From: Streptomyces guryensis
GTDB taxonomy: Bacteria > Actinomycetota > Actinomycetes > Streptomycetales > Streptomycetaceae
Reading direction: 5' to 3'
Length of the DNA stretch: 64,000 bases
NCBI RefSeq assembly: GCF_021261325.1
Contig: NZ_JAJSBI010000001.1
Location: 620,001 to 684,000 of the forward strand
Shown: positions 26,156 through 38,884 of the stretch, piece after piece
Layout of the letters: every line of letters begins with the position of its first letter
Position numbering within the stretch: the stretch's first letter is position 1
Made by a program: the position numbers and the translations under genes
The notes under the pieces: generated by a model
Told to the model about the DNA's origin: nothing
The model's input: the letters and a program-made list of their open reading frames with translations, nothing else
Databases searched by the model: none

Positions 26156-27252
26156 GTGCCGAACCGCACGACCCCTCTGACTCCCGCGCGCCCGGCCACT
26201 CCCGGCCGGCGCCCGTCCCGTACCGGTCTCCTCGGCGGCCCCGCCCCCATCCTCATCTCAGCCGTTCTGTGGGGGACGAGCGGGACCGCCGGTTCCCTGG
26301 CGCCCACCGGTGCACCGGCGGCGGCCATCGGCTGCGCCGGTCCCACCGTGGGCGGCATCCTCCTGTTCCTCACCTCGCGCGGCGCCGCCTCGCTGCCCGC
26401 CGCCTGCACGCGCGCCGAGCGCTGGCTGCTCGTCCTCGGCGCTCCGGCGGTGGCCGGCTATCCGGTGGCCTTCTATCCGGCGGTGGCCCGGACCGGGGTG
26501 GCGGTGGCCACGGTGATCGCGTTGGGCAGCGCACCGGTCTTCGCCGGGCTGCTGTCCTGGATCACCGGAGTGGCCCGCCCGACCGCCCGCTGGACCAGTG
26601 CCACGGCGGCGGCCGTGCTGGGCTGCACCCTTCTGGTGCCGGGTCGCGAAATCACCGGACGTGCCGCGCCGACGGACCTGACGGGCGTCGTGCTCGCCGT
26701 ATGCGCCGGGCTGTCGTACGCCGCCTACTCGTTGATCTGCGGCAGGCTCATCAGCCGTGGGCATCCGTCCGACGCGGTGATGGGGGTGCTGTTCGGCACG
26801 GCCGGGGTTCTGGTGCTGCCGCTTCTCCTCTCCGTGGACATCCGCTGGTCGCCACCGGCCGCGGTGCGGCGGTGGCGGTGTATCTCGCCCTGTTCACGGT
26901 CTTCCTGGCCTACCGGCTCTTCGGGTACGGGCTGCGCCACACCCCGGCGTCGGTGGCCACGTCGCTCACCCTTGCAGAGCCCGCAGTTGCGGCGGTCCTG
27001 GGCGTCACCGTCCTCGGCCAACGCCTGCCGACCGTCTCCTGGTGCGGACTTGCCGTCCTTGGTCCGGGGCTGGTCCTGTTGACCGCCCCGGGCCGCCCCG
27101 GACGGGTAGCCGCACCGGTGAAGCCGCGGCGTTGTCAGACCCGGCTCCTATGGTTGGCGGCATGGACTTCGCGGACATGGAGAAGGTGCGGCTGGAGCCC
27201 TGGAGCGAGGGTGACTTGTGGCTGTTGCGGCGGGCCAACAGCCCCGAGATGA
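26156..27252 (+). pseudogene. EamA/DMT-superfamily transporter broken by a frameshift
   Basis: From the GTG at 26156 one frame encodes eight hydrophobic helices of an EamA-type exporter (GPAPILISAVLWGTSGTAGS ... VCAGLSYAAYSLICGRLI ... VLVLPLLLSVDIRW). After codon TGG at 26846-26848 this frame turns into Arg/Ser-rich nonsense, while the frame one base back continues the family (YLALFTVFLAYRLFGYGLRH, ASVATSLTLAEPAVAAVLGV). The join reads correctly if one C is restored between 26848 and 26849. The shifted frame then runs into the acetyltransferase gene without a stop until 27252. Either a real pseudogene or a one-base sequencing error in a GC-rich run. Confidence 0.85.
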
Positions 27253-27686
27253 CGGTGCACTTGGGCGGCCCCGAGAGTGAGGAGAAGCTCGCCGACCGGC
27301 ATCGGCGGTATCTGGAGGTGACGCCCGGCCAGATGTACCGGGTCGTGCTGGCGGGCAGCGGGGAGACCGTGGGCTCGGCCGGGTTCTGGGACCGTGAGTG
27401 GCGGGGCGGCACGGTGTGGGAGGCGGGGTGGGGTGTGCTGCCCGAGTTCCAGGGGCGGGGGCTGGCCGTGCGGGCGGCGCGGGCCGTTGCGGAGGCCGCG
27501 CGGGACACCGGCGCGCACCGGTATCTGCACGCCTTTCCGAAGGAGAGCAACGGCCCGTCGAACTCGGTCTGCCGACGGGCCGGGTTCACCCTGCTCGGGC
27601 GGGTCGACCTGGAGTACCCGAAGGGGCACCCGATCACGTCCAACGACTGGCGGGTGGACCTGCACTCCATACGGCAGCCCCCCTGA
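27162..27686 (+). CDS. GNAT-family N-acetyltransferase (RimJ/RimL-like)
   Basis: 174 residues. RLEPWSEGDLWLLRRANSPE at the start and the acetyl-CoA loop VLPEFQGRGLAVRAARAVAE (about 85-104) are typical of GNAT enzymes of the RimJ-like subgroup; the C-terminal SNSVCRRAGFTLLGRVD is the conserved final strand-turn. The ATG at 27162 is taken (27150 is the alternative). The 5' end overlaps the run-out of the broken transporter frame. Substrate unknown. Confidence 0.85.
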   Translation: MDFADMEKVRLEPWSEGDLWLLRRANSPEMTVHLGGPESEEKLADRHRRYLEVTPGQMYRVVLAGSGETVGSAGFWDREWRGGTVWEAGWGVLPEFQGRGLAVRAARAVAEAARDTGAHRYLHAFPKESNGPSNSVCRRAGFTLLGRVDLEYPKGHPITSNDWRVDLHSIRQPP

Positions 27687-27720
27687 CGGGACCCGTTCCG
27701 CCCTCCCTTGCCGCACGGCG

Positions 27721-28623
27721 TCAGTGCCCGGCGGCCGCCAACTCCCGGACCACCCGCGCCGTCACCGGCACGCTCACCCCGTGCCGCTCGGCCGCGCGCA
27801 GCAACGCCCCGCCGATCGCGTCCAGTTCGAGCGGGCGGCCCGCCTCCGCGTCGCGCTGCATCGAGGACTTCGTCCGCGGTGGGAAGGCGTCGTACCGGGC
27901 AAGTGCCTGGGCCGGATCCGCCGGGCCTCCGCTCGCGCGGCTGACCGCGGCCGTCTCCTCCACCAGGGCCGTCAGCTCGTCGCGATGCCCGGTGCGTACG
28001 TCACCCAGGGGAAGGCCGTACCTGGTGGTGAGGAGAGCGAACGGCGCCAGGAACGACATCTTCGCCCAGAGGGCGGCCGTCTCGTCGTCGAGCACGCGGG
28101 TTGCCGGACCTGCGGTGTCGAGCGCGCGGGCGAGGGAGTCGAGCCGGTCGCGGTCCACTCCCTCGCCGGTCAGGTCGATCTCGGCGAAGGGGCTGCCGTG
28201 CTCGATCGCTCCCGCCGCGACCCGGGTCGACTCGGCGCGGATGACGGCAGGGGCGACCAGGCCGGGACGGTAGCGGGCGCGCAGGGCTGCCGGGTGTTCG
28301 ACGCCGTTCAGGAACGGCACGAGGAGGGCGTCGCCGAGGGCCGTGGGCGGGACGCGGTCGAGGGCGGCGTCCAGGGAGGTGTGCTTGACCGCGACCAGGC
28401 ACGCGTCGACCGGTTCCCGTAGCGCGGTGTCCGCGTCGACACGGGCCCTGAAGTCGCCGAACAGGCCGCTGCGGACGTGGATTCCGTCCGTGCGCAGGGT
28501 CGCGGCGGTGGTCTCGCCCGCCAGGCAGATCACGCGGTGGCCGGCGCGGGACAGGAGCCCCGCGAGGAGGCCGCCGATGCCGCCCGGGCCCAGGACGGCC
28601 ACCGTGAGTGCGTCGTTCGCCAT
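27721..28623 (-). CDS. 2-dehydropantoate 2-reductase family (ApbA/PanE)
   Basis: 300 residues. Rossmann NADPH site VAVLGPGGIGGLLAGLLSRAG at the N-terminus; the catalytic Lys-bearing VAVKHTSLDAAL; NGVEHPAALRARY after it; and the all-helical C-terminal domain with FPPRTKSSMQRDAEAGRPLE (the conserved SSMxxDxxxGRxxE box that binds pantoate). It may make pantoate or reduce a related ketoacid. The much longer upstream frame (to 29046) crosses a dispersed repeat and is rejected; AAGGA precedes ATG 28623. Confidence 0.93.
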   Translation of the reverse strand: MANDALTVAVLGPGGIGGLLAGLLSRAGHRVICLAGETTAATLRTDGIHVRSGLFGDFRARVDADTALREPVDACLVAVKHTSLDAALDRVPPTALGDALLVPFLNGVEHPAALRARYRPGLVAPAVIRAESTRVAAGAIEHGSPFAEIDLTGEGVDRDRLDSLARALDTAGPATRVLDDETAALWAKMSFLAPFALLTTRYGLPLGDVRTGHRDELTALVEETAAVSRASGGPADPAQALARYDAFPPRTKSSMQRDAEAGRPLELDAIGGALLRAAERHGVSVPVTARVVRELAAAGH

Positions 28624-28716
28624 GACTCTTTTGTCCTTCCGTCGGTCGGCCCCGTGGTGGTGGCCGCCTCGCGAAGGATCATCGCAGTCGGCCCGGAGTT
28701 GGGCGAGACTTGTCTC

Positions 28717-28941
28717 ATGTGCCGGAGCATCAAGACACTTCGCCCGCCCGTGTTGCCCGAAGAGGCGACGGAGGAAGAGATCAGGGCCGCGGCCCTGCAG
28801 TTCGTGCGGAAGGTGTCCGGCTTTCGGGCGCCGGCCGCACACAACCGGGAGGTTTTCGACCGCGCCGTCGAGGCGGTTGCCGAGGCCACGGCGGAGTTGT
28901 TGGCCGGGCTTGAGGTGCGGGGGCAGAAGGCGTCCGCCTAG
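28717..28941 (+). CDS. DUF2277 family protein
   Basis: 74 residues: MCRSIKTLRPPVLPEEATEE, then IRAAALQFVRKVSGFRAP and a C-terminal helix. This exactly follows the DUF2277 layout (MCRxIKxL, AALQFVRKxSG). Small cytoplasmic protein of unknown role, divergent from the reductase gene. Confidence 0.92.
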   Translation: MCRSIKTLRPPVLPEEATEEEIRAAALQFVRKVSGFRAPAAHNREVFDRAVEAVAEATAELLAGLEVRGQKASA

Positions 28942-28993
28942 CGCCCTCGGGTTGCGGCTTCGCCGCGGGGGGTGTGTCGGGTCGTTGGTCGTC

Positions 28994-29057
28994 TGCGGGT
29001 TCGTCCTGGCTGGTCCCGCCCGCGCGGCGGAGCCGCAAATCGACACAGTCCCGCGCC
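28994..29057 (-). repeat. Dispersed repeat family A, copy 3
   Basis: On the minus strand: GGCGCGGGACTGTGTCGATT, GCGGCTCCGCCGC, GGGACCAGCC, ACGAACCCGCAG. Closest to copy 1 (2995-3058). A partial second dyad, GCGGCTTCGCCGC, lies at 28954-28966, so the site may hold two head-to-head pieces. Confidence 0.8.
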
Positions 29058-29109
29058 CTGAAGGGGCGCTGCCGGGCCCGGCAGCGGATTTCGGCCGACC
29101 TGCCCGGAC

Positions 29110-29721
29110 CTACGACGCCTTCGTCGGGCGGCGCATCACGTATGCCGCTCCCGCTCCCGCGCCGAACAGTGCCAGTACCGATACTCCCGTGGCCAGCCAT
29201 GTCGTGCCCAGCCACTGGCCGCCGTAGTAGCCGAGGGCCACGCTGTACGTCGCCCAGGTCAGGCCCGCCAGGGCGGACCAGGGGAGGAAGTCGCGGGCGC
29301 GGCGGTGGGCGGCGCCCGCGCCGAGGGAGACGACCGAGCGGCCGGCCGGGGCGAACCGGGCGAGGATGACCAGCCCCCCGCCGCCGCGGGCCAGGGCGGC
29401 GCCGAGACGTTCCTGCGCGGTGGTCAGCCGGCGTGAGCGGGCGATCGCGCGGTCCAGACGTTCGCCGCCACGCCAGGCCAGCCGGTAGGCCACCAGGTCG
29501 CCGAGGACGGAGGCCGTGGCGGCGCAGAGCGTCAGGGACAGGATGTCGGGGACCGCGTGCGGCACCTGCCCGGTCGCCGAGCCCGCGGCGGCCGCCGTGG
29601 CGGCCGTGATCACCAGCACCCCGCTCGGCAGGACCGGCACGAACACGTCAAGCAGGACCGACAGCGCCACCATGGCGTAGATCCAAGGGCTGCCGGTCAG
29701 CGACCCCATACTCTCCAGCAC
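29110..29721 (-). CDS. DedA-family membrane protein
   Basis: 203 residues with about five hydrophobic segments. DedA/SNARE-associated features: LLDVFVPVLPSGVLVITAAT near the N-terminus, GDLVAYRLAWRGG, and the signature FAPAGRSVVSLGAGAAHRRARDFLPW (the R-x3-P/A-G motif). Family members move polyprenyl phosphates or phospholipids across the membrane. GTG 29721 has GGGGAG six bases upstream and is chosen; the first codon of the frame (29871) lies far upstream. Alternative ATG at 29709. Confidence 0.85.
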   Translation of the reverse strand: MLESMGSLTGSPWIYAMVALSVLLDVFVPVLPSGVLVITAATAAAAGSATGQVPHAVPDILSLTLCAATASVLGDLVAYRLAWRGGERLDRAIARSRRLTTAQERLGAALARGGGGLVILARFAPAGRSVVSLGAGAAHRRARDFLPWSALAGLTWATYSVALGYYGGQWLGTTWLATGVSVLALFGAGAGAAYVMRRPTKAS

Positions 29722-29912
29722 CGCGAACTCCCCGTGACTCCCCCGTGGGCCGTACCGTGCCGCGAACGTCGCGAGGGAGCGGCAAGGGCGGCCATAACAG
29801 CCATACAGCGTACGCGTGGGCTGTGACGGGAGATTCATGGGGGGCGCGTGTGACCGGCACAGCACGTTCACGTGGCCGCCGGTCGATCAGGGCGCCGGTT
29901 CAGCGCACGCGA

Positions 29913-30368
29913 TCAGGCGGCAACCGGCCGCTGCTCCGTCGCGGCCTCGTCCTGCGCCGTGGCGCGCTTGGTGAACAGCCGGTCCAGGCCGAAGGCGCCG
30001 GAGCCGGTGAAGACCAGCAGCAGAAGGGCCCAGCTGAACATCGCCGCGGCTTCGCCGCCGTTCTCCATCGGCCACAGGGCGTTCGGCTGGTGCACCTTGA
30101 AGTAGGCGTACGCCATCGAGCCCGAGGCTATGAAGGCGGATGCGCGCGTGGCGAGGCCGAGCAGCACGAGGATGCCGCCGACCAGCTGGATGGCGGCCGC
30201 GTACCAGAACGGCCAGGCGCCGGTCTCCACGGTGCCGCCGTTGGTTCCGGCCACGCCGCCGAGGACGCCGAAGAGCGAGGCGGCGCCGTGGCAGGCGAAG
30301 AGCAGGCCGACGACGATGCGGAACAGCCCGAGGGCGTACGGCTGTGCGTTGTTGAGGCGAGCGGACAT
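29913..30368 (-). CDS. DoxX-family membrane protein
   Basis: 151 residues, four membrane helices: ALGLFRIVVGLLFACHGAAS, FWYAAAIQLVGGILVLLGLA, FIASGSMAYAYFKVHQP and AAMFSWALLLLVFTGSGAFG. This is the DoxX/DoxD family, linked to redox and thiol-stress complexes with SodA and SseA in mycobacteria. Monocistronic, with an isolated A/T-rich promoter region upstream. Confidence 0.92.
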   Translation of the reverse strand: MSARLNNAQPYALGLFRIVVGLLFACHGAASLFGVLGGVAGTNGGTVETGAWPFWYAAAIQLVGGILVLLGLATRASAFIASGSMAYAYFKVHQPNALWPMENGGEAAAMFSWALLLLVFTGSGAFGLDRLFTKRATAQDEAATEQRPVAA

Positions 30369-30665
30369 GTGGGGGTTCTCCTTCGGTCGGGCCGATCCGG
30401 GACGGACCGGTCTGGGGACGAGCCGAGTGAGTAATTCACGTTAGGTCTGCCTAATCGATGCTTGCAAGTTCAACATCAAGCCATCGATTCGGTTCCGCTT
30501 CCGGTTCCGTTTCGCCCGCAGCCGCACGTGGCAGGGCCCCGGTCACCGCGCCCGCGTCCGAAAGCATGACCGAATCCCATCAGGCACACGGACCAACCCG
30601 AGGCCCAGGCACCCCGTTTGGCACTCATGGGTCGCCCATGCGCCGCTTCATATGCATGGGCCGCT
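30369..30665. promoter_or_regulatory. doxX promoter region with palindrome
   Basis: 297 bp without a gene. On the minus strand TTGCAA (30466-30471) and TAACGT (30442-30437) are 18 bp apart, a plausible promoter for doxX. Between them is the 14-bp palindrome TTAGG-TCTG-CCTAA (30441-30454), placed where a repressor would block transcription. The half-site TTAGG resembles DtxR/IdeR iron boxes, but the 19-bp spacing of those is absent. Confidence 0.5.
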
Positions 30666-32312
<1,647 letters not shown>

Positions 32313-32403
32313 GTCATGCCCTCCTCCGTCGCCCCGTACGGTACGGAACGAGGTGGGCCGACGGGGAGGTTCCTCTACAGAATCCGCCGGATCATCCGCG
32401 AGA

Positions 32404-33048
32404 TCAGCAGCCGCTGAGGACCGAGCTGAGCTTGCTCTTCTCCGCCGAGTCGACGGAGAGGTCGTAGTAGTACTTCACCTGGACCCAGGCGCGGACGTAG
32501 GTGCACGCGTAGGAGCTGAGCGGCGGCATCCACTCGGCCGGGTCCTTGTCGCCCTTGGACTGGTTGACGTTGTCCGTGACGGCGAGGAGCTGCGGGCGGG
32601 TGACGTCGTTGGCGAAGCCTTCGCGCTCGGAGGTGGTCCACTGACTGGCGCCGGAGTCCCAGGCCTCGGCGAGCGGCACAAGGTGGTCGATGTCGACGTC
32701 GGAGGCGGCGGTCCACGTGGCGCCGTCGTAGACCGAGTACCAGCTGCCGCTGGTGGCGGTGCAGGCGGAGTTGGTGGCGACGTTCGAGCCGTCCCGCTTG
32801 AGGATCCACTCACGGGTGTTGCAGGTGCCGCTGATGGTGTCCCACGTCGGGAACAGGGACCGCAGGTAGCCGGTGCGGTCCTCGGCCGCCACGGTGAGCG
32901 AGGCGAGGTAGGTGCGGGCGGTGGCGGCGCTGACCGGGGTGGGGAGCGCGGCGGACGCGGTCGGGCTGTTCAGAAGCCCGACGGAGGCTATGAGTCCGGT
33001 AAGAGCCGCGAGTATGCTGAGCCGTCGACGCGCGTAGAACTTCGGCAT
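32404..33048 (-). CDS. Secreted HNH-type nuclease (DUF1524)
   Basis: 214 residues. Signal peptide: basic MPKFYARRRLS (the three Arg could even be read as a Tat-type motif), hydrophobic ILAALTGLIASVGLL, cleavage after TASA. The mature enzyme has DVDIDHLVPLAEAWDSGA, LLAVTDNVNQSKGDKDPAEW and YVRAWVQVKYYYDL, the HNH/DUF1524 nuclease core with His and Asn ligands. Two Cys pairs suggest extracellular disulphides. A scavenging or competitor-directed DNase is the usual inference. ATG 33048 is preceded by AAGGGAG. Confidence 0.92.
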   Translation of the reverse strand: MPKFYARRRLSILAALTGLIASVGLLNSPTASAALPTPVSAATARTYLASLTVAAEDRTGYLRSLFPTWDTISGTCNTREWILKRDGSNVATNSACTATSGSWYSVYDGATWTAASDVDIDHLVPLAEAWDSGASQWTTSEREGFANDVTRPQLLAVTDNVNQSKGDKDPAEWMPPLSSYACTYVRAWVQVKYYYDLSVDSAEKSKLSSVLSGC

Positions 33049-33228
33049 GTGAACTCCCTTGGGGTGCGGGGGTGTTGGGGTGCGAGCAAGGGAATGCTCG
33101 CGGCGCCGTATTGCCTGGAGGTGTGTGTTCGGTAAGAAGTTAATGTCACGTACATGACATGACAAGGTTTGTTGCCGAACTTTCGTCGGCGGACCACTCG
33201 CATGCGATCGCGTACGATGGACGGCGCA
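33049..33228. promoter_or_regulatory. Divergent promoter region, nuclease / Mn2+ riboswitch
   Basis: A/T-rich around 33120-33185. TACGAT at 33213-33218 is a good -10 for the riboswitch transcript, which would then start near 33225. The nuclease promoter faces the other way. Confidence 0.5.
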
Positions 33229-33332
33229 GAAGGGGAGTAGCTCTTCGCCGGACCGTCGACATACTGCTCAGCTCCTCTGAGCCGGCGCCCGGAGGCAGGC
33301 CTCGGTCACGGGGGTCGGCCAGCGAGACCTTC
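33229..33332 (+). promoter_or_regulatory. yybP-ykoY manganese riboswitch
   Basis: The invariant blocks are all present and in order: GAAGGGGAGTAGC (33229-33241), an internal GTCGACATAC, and GCGAGACCTTCGGC (33322-33335), the loop partner of the B. subtilis yybP element (GGGGAGTAGC ... AGCAAGACCTTTCC). GAAGG (33229-33233) and CCTTC (33328-33332) pair as P1. It lies 106 bp before a TMEM165/GDT1-family gene, a known Mn2+-exporter target of this riboswitch. Expected logic: Mn2+ binding switches expression on. Confidence 0.93.
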
Positions 33333-33438
33333 GGCAAAGCAGTGCACATCTGTGTCTTCCGCTGTGTGCTGCCGTGCCGAGGTGTCGTAGCGCAGTCACA
33401 GCACTCTCGGTGGGGCGGCCCCGACCGATTGAGGAACC

Positions 33439-34020
33439 TTGATCAGCTTCACCGTCATGGCGCTTGTCTTCGGCGTCGTCTTCCTTGCCGAACTTCCGGA
33501 CAAGACCGCGCTCGCCGGGCTGGTGCTGGGCACCCGCTACCGCGCCTCGTACGTCTTCGCCGGTGTGGCCGCGGCGTTCGCGCTGCATGTCGCGCTGGCC
33601 GTGGCGGCCGGAAGCGTGCTCACCCTGCTTCCCCAGCAGATCGTCCACGCGCTGACGGGTGTCCTCTTCCTGGGCGGCGCCGCGGTGCTGCTGTTGAAGA
33701 AGGGCGAGGACGAGGAGGAGGTCCGGCAGCCCGAGAACCAGTCCTTCTGGAAGGTCGCGGGCGCCGGGTTCATGCTCATCCTGATCGCCGAGTTCGGGGA
33801 CCTGACCCAGATCATGACGGCGAACCTCGCGGCCCGTTACGACGACCCGCTCTCCGTCGGCCTCGGGGCGGTGCTGGCGCTGTGGGCGGTGGCCGGGCTC
33901 GGGATCGTCGGCGGAAAGGCGCTGATGAAGCGGGTGCCGCTGGCCCTCATCACCAAGATCGCGGCGCTGCTGATGCTGGCGCTCGGCGTGTGGAGCCTGT
34001 GGGAGGCCGTCGCCGGGTGA
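33439..34020 (+). CDS. TMEM165/GDT1 (UPF0016) family Mn2+/cation exporter
   Basis: 193 residues, six helices in two inverted halves. Each half carries the family's signature acid motif: VFLAELPDKTALAGLVLGTR in the first and LIAEFGDLTQIMTANLAARY in the second (E-x-G/P-D-K/L-T). A short acidic loop (GEDEEEV) joins the halves. Homologues export Mn2+ (or exchange Ca2+/Mn2+ for protons). It starts with TTG at 33439 behind GAGGAA, and the Mn2+ riboswitch upstream makes the substrate assignment strong. The stop codon lies inside a 64-bp tandem repeat. Confidence 0.95.
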   Translation: MISFTVMALVFGVVFLAELPDKTALAGLVLGTRYRASYVFAGVAAAFALHVALAVAAGSVLTLLPQQIVHALTGVLFLGGAAVLLLKKGEDEEEVRQPENQSFWKVAGAGFMLILIAEFGDLTQIMTANLAARYDDPLSVGLGAVLALWAVAGLGIVGGKALMKRVPLALITKIAALLMLALGVWSLWEAVAG

Positions 34021-34150
34021 GCCGGATGCGAGGTGGGCCGGGTGCCGGGTGGGCTGAACGCCGGGCGGGCCGGACGTCGGGTGAGCCGGATGCGAGGTGG
34101 GCCGGGTGCCGGGTGGGCTGAACGCCGGGCGGGCCGGACGTCGGGTGAGC
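34014..34150. repeat. 64-bp perfect tandem repeat, 2.1 copies
   Basis: Period exactly 64 bp; copies at 34014-34077 and 34078-34141, then nine more bases. The unit holds GCCGGATGCGAGGTGGGCCG, GGTGCCGGGTGGGCTGAACG and CCGGGCGGGCCGGACGTCGG. The two full copies are identical, so the duplication is recent. The first copy contains the TGA of the exporter gene. A degenerate third unit (GGTGAGCTGAACGCCAGGTG) follows. Confidence 0.95.
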
Positions 34151-34294
34151 TGAACGCCAGGTGAACTGTTTCCGGGGGCACTGGCGGACGCCGGACGGGT
34201 TTTGTACCGTATAGAAACAAAGTGGCTCCCGCCCGTTTTCCCTGACCGGCGGGCGGGGCCGCCTTGTTTCCTCCCTCGCGCCCTGGAGCTGCCG

Positions 34295-34963
34295 ATGACG
34301 GTCACCACCGTGCCCACCGTCCTCACCGCCCGCGCCCTCCTGCTGGACATGGACGGCACCCTCGTGAATTCCGACGCCGTCGTCGAGCGCATCTGGCGGC
34401 GCTGGTCCGAACGGCACGGCCTGGACGCCGACGAGGTCATGAAGGTGGTGCACGGGCGCCAGGGTCATGCCTCCATGGCGTTGCTGCTGCCGGACCGGCC
34501 GGTGGAGCAGAACCTCGCCGACAATGCGCGGATGCTCGCGGAGGAGACCGCGGACGTGGACGGCGTCGTCGCGATCCCCGGCGCTCCCGAGTTCCTCGCC
34601 TCGCTGCGGGGGCTGCCGCATGCTCTGGTGACCTCGGCCGATCTGGCTCTTGCGACGGCGCGGATGGGGGCGGCGGGGCTGGCGCTTCCCGAGGTGCGGG
34701 TGACCGCGGAGTGTGTGGGTGCCAGTAAGCCGGATCCCGAGGGGTTTCTGAAGGGGGCGGCCGAGCTGGGTGTCGAGCCGGCTGAATGCGTTGTGTTCGA
34801 GGATTCCGCCGCGGGGATTGAGGCGGGGCGGGCTGCGGGGATGCGGGTTGTGGGGATCGGGGCGCGGGCGGACTTGTATGAGCCGGATGTGGTGGTGCGG
34901 GATTTGACCCGTGTGCGGGTCGAAGGCGTGGCGGATGGCGGGATTCGGCTGTACGTGGGCTGA
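34295..34963 (+). CDS. HAD-IA sugar phosphatase-type hydrolase
   Basis: 222 residues. Motif [21 protein letters not shown] (nucleophile Asp), motif [11 protein letters not shown], motif [17 protein letters not shown] and motif [20 protein letters not shown], the standard phosphatase/beta-phosphoglucomutase set with a small helical cap (residues about 25-90). Resembles hexitol or 2-deoxyglucose-6-phosphate phosphatases. The ATG at 34295 follows GGAGCTGCCG and fits the family; the open frame back to 34202 does not. Confidence 0.92.
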   Translation: MTVTTVPTVLTARALLLDMDGTLVNSDAVVERIWRRWSERHGLDADEVMKVVHGRQGHASMALLLPDRPVEQNLADNARMLAEETADVDGVVAIPGAPEFLASLRGLPHALVTSADLALATARMGAAGLALPEVRVTAECVGASKPDPEGFLKGAAELGVEPAECVVFEDSAAGIEAGRAAGMRVVGIGARADLYEPDVVVRDLTRVRVEGVADGGIRLYVG

Positions 34964-35004
34964 TCTGCGCCGGGGGTGCCGTCGGGGGTGGGGTGCGCAG
35001 TCCG

Positions 35005-35071
35005 GCGCTTGCGGGGTGCCGCCTCTCTTCGGGCCGGGAGCCGCCCTGGGCGGCACGAATGCCCGCAGGCC
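35005..35071 (+). repeat. Dispersed repeat family C, copy 1
   Basis: 67 bp: GCGCTTGCGGGGTGCCGCC, TCTCTTCGGG, CGGGAGCCGCCCTGGGCGGC, ACGAATGCCCGCAGGCC. It differs from the copy at 55144-55210 by only three bases. Further C-rich blocks (GTTCAGCCCGTCCGGC, GGGGGCGGCAGCCCCC) follow to about 35160, so the whole 34964-35174 spacer is repeat DNA with no gene. Confidence 0.9.
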
Positions 35072-35174
35072 GGCCGGGCTGGGCTGTTCAGCCCGTCCGG
35101 CGTCTGAGGACGAGGCCGTTCAGGGCGAAGCGGGGGTCTGGGGGCGGCAGCCCCCGGCCGGAGCCGCGCGGGTC

Positions 35175-36122
35175 TCACGGCTGCGACGTCTCCGACTCCA
35201 GCCGCGCACGCGTCTGCGCCCCGTACACCCCCAACTCGTCCCCCTGGATCCCCCGTGCCCACTGGTATCTGCTGACGGCGTCCTCGACGCCCTCGTCGTA
35301 GTGGCCGCCCGGCTCTCTCGTGTAGAGGCCGAGCTGGGTCAGGCGCAGTTCGAGTTCGACGACCTCGGGGCCCTCGGAGCCGCGGCGCAGCACGGGGGGT
35401 GTCGTGTCGCGGCCGGCGGTCGCCCCGATGCTGCCGCTCGCGGTGACCGTCGGCACGGGCCGGCTCGGCTCGGGCGACCGCGACGGGCTCGGCGAGGCAC
35501 TCGTCGCCGACGGGGACGGTGAGAGCGACGGGCGAGCGCTGACCACCGGTGCCGGCCGTGCGGGCCGCACTGACGTGGCGGGCGCGGGCGGCGACGCGGA
35601 CTCCGAACTCGGCGACACGTCCGGCACACTCGCCCGTACGTCGTCCGGCAGTGCGGTGTCCCGCGTGGGCGCCTCGTAGGAGAACAGCCCGCTCGCCATC
35701 CCGGCTGCCGTCATCACCGCGACGACCGCGCCGCCGGCCCCGAGCAGCACGGTGCGGCGTCTGCGGCGCGCCCTGCCCGCCGAGTCGTCCTCGTCGTACG
35801 GGTCCTCGGCGCACTCCGCGCCCGCGCCCTCGAACAGGCGCGGAGCGTCGGCGCCCGGCACCTCGGGACCCACCGACCGCAACCGCATCGTCGCCTCGAC
35901 CGCCGGCACCGCGGGAGGTGCGGCGGGCGCACTCCCCGCACCCTCCAGCTCGACATACGGCCGTATCCGCAGCGGGTCGAAGTCCTCCGCGGCGGCCTGC
36001 TCGGCCGTACGGGCGTCGCGCAGGGCGTCGGACGCCCGCTGAGTGCAGCCGCAGGACGGGGTGTTGTCCGCCCCTCTGGGCGCTCCACACTCCGGGCACT
36101 GGTGACCTTTCGGGTCTGTCAC
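35175..36122 (-). CDS. Membrane protein with C-terminal peptidoglycan-binding domain
   Basis: 315 residues. An N-terminal zinc-ribbon-like motif (CPECGAPRGADNTPSCGC, about 9-26) is followed by a cytoplasmic acidic region, one membrane helix (RTVLLGAGGAVVAVMTAAGM, about 122-141), a long Ser/Pro/Thr-rich extracellular stalk (about 155-235) and a PG_binding_1 domain (LRRGSEGPEVVELELRLTQL to VYGAQTRARLE). This topology (cytoplasmic Zn ribbon, wall-binding exterior) suits an envelope sensor or tether. Function otherwise unknown. It is divergent from the DHA2 exporter. Confidence 0.88.
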   Translation of the reverse strand: MTDPKGHQCPECGAPRGADNTPSCGCTQRASDALRDARTAEQAAAEDFDPLRIRPYVELEGAGSAPAAPPAVPAVEATMRLRSVGPEVPGADAPRLFEGAGAECAEDPYDEDDSAGRARRRRRTVLLGAGGAVVAVMTAAGMASGLFSYEAPTRDTALPDDVRASVPDVSPSSESASPPAPATSVRPARPAPVVSARPSLSPSPSATSASPSPSRSPEPSRPVPTVTASGSIGATAGRDTTPPVLRRGSEGPEVVELELRLTQLGLYTREPGGHYDEGVEDAVSRYQWARGIQGDELGVYGAQTRARLESETSQP

Positions 36123-36269
36123 GCGTTCGTCCCTCCCTTCACGCTCCCCTCGCGAACTTCAGAGGTTATCCAGATCATCTCCACGCTGCGCCCGTAGCCC
36201 CCGGAATATCGGCTTCCACCAGGACTCAACAGGCCATAACCGGTCACACCGATCACCATGGACGTGTAA

Positions 36270-38880
<2,611 letters not shown>

Positions 38881-38884
38881 CAGC

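Noticed and set aside
28624..29046. N-terminal extension of the 2-dehydropantoate reductase
   Set aside because: The extension crosses dispersed repeat A and the DUF2277 gene antisense; the Rossmann start at 28623 is the family N-terminus.
30441..30454. A DmdR/IdeR iron box before doxX
   Set aside because: Half-sites TTAGG/CCTAA fit, but the 19-bp interrupted palindrome does not; reported as an unassigned dyad.
34014..34150. A CRISPR array or transposon end
   Set aside because: Two directly adjoining 64-bp copies without spacers, no cas or transposase genes.
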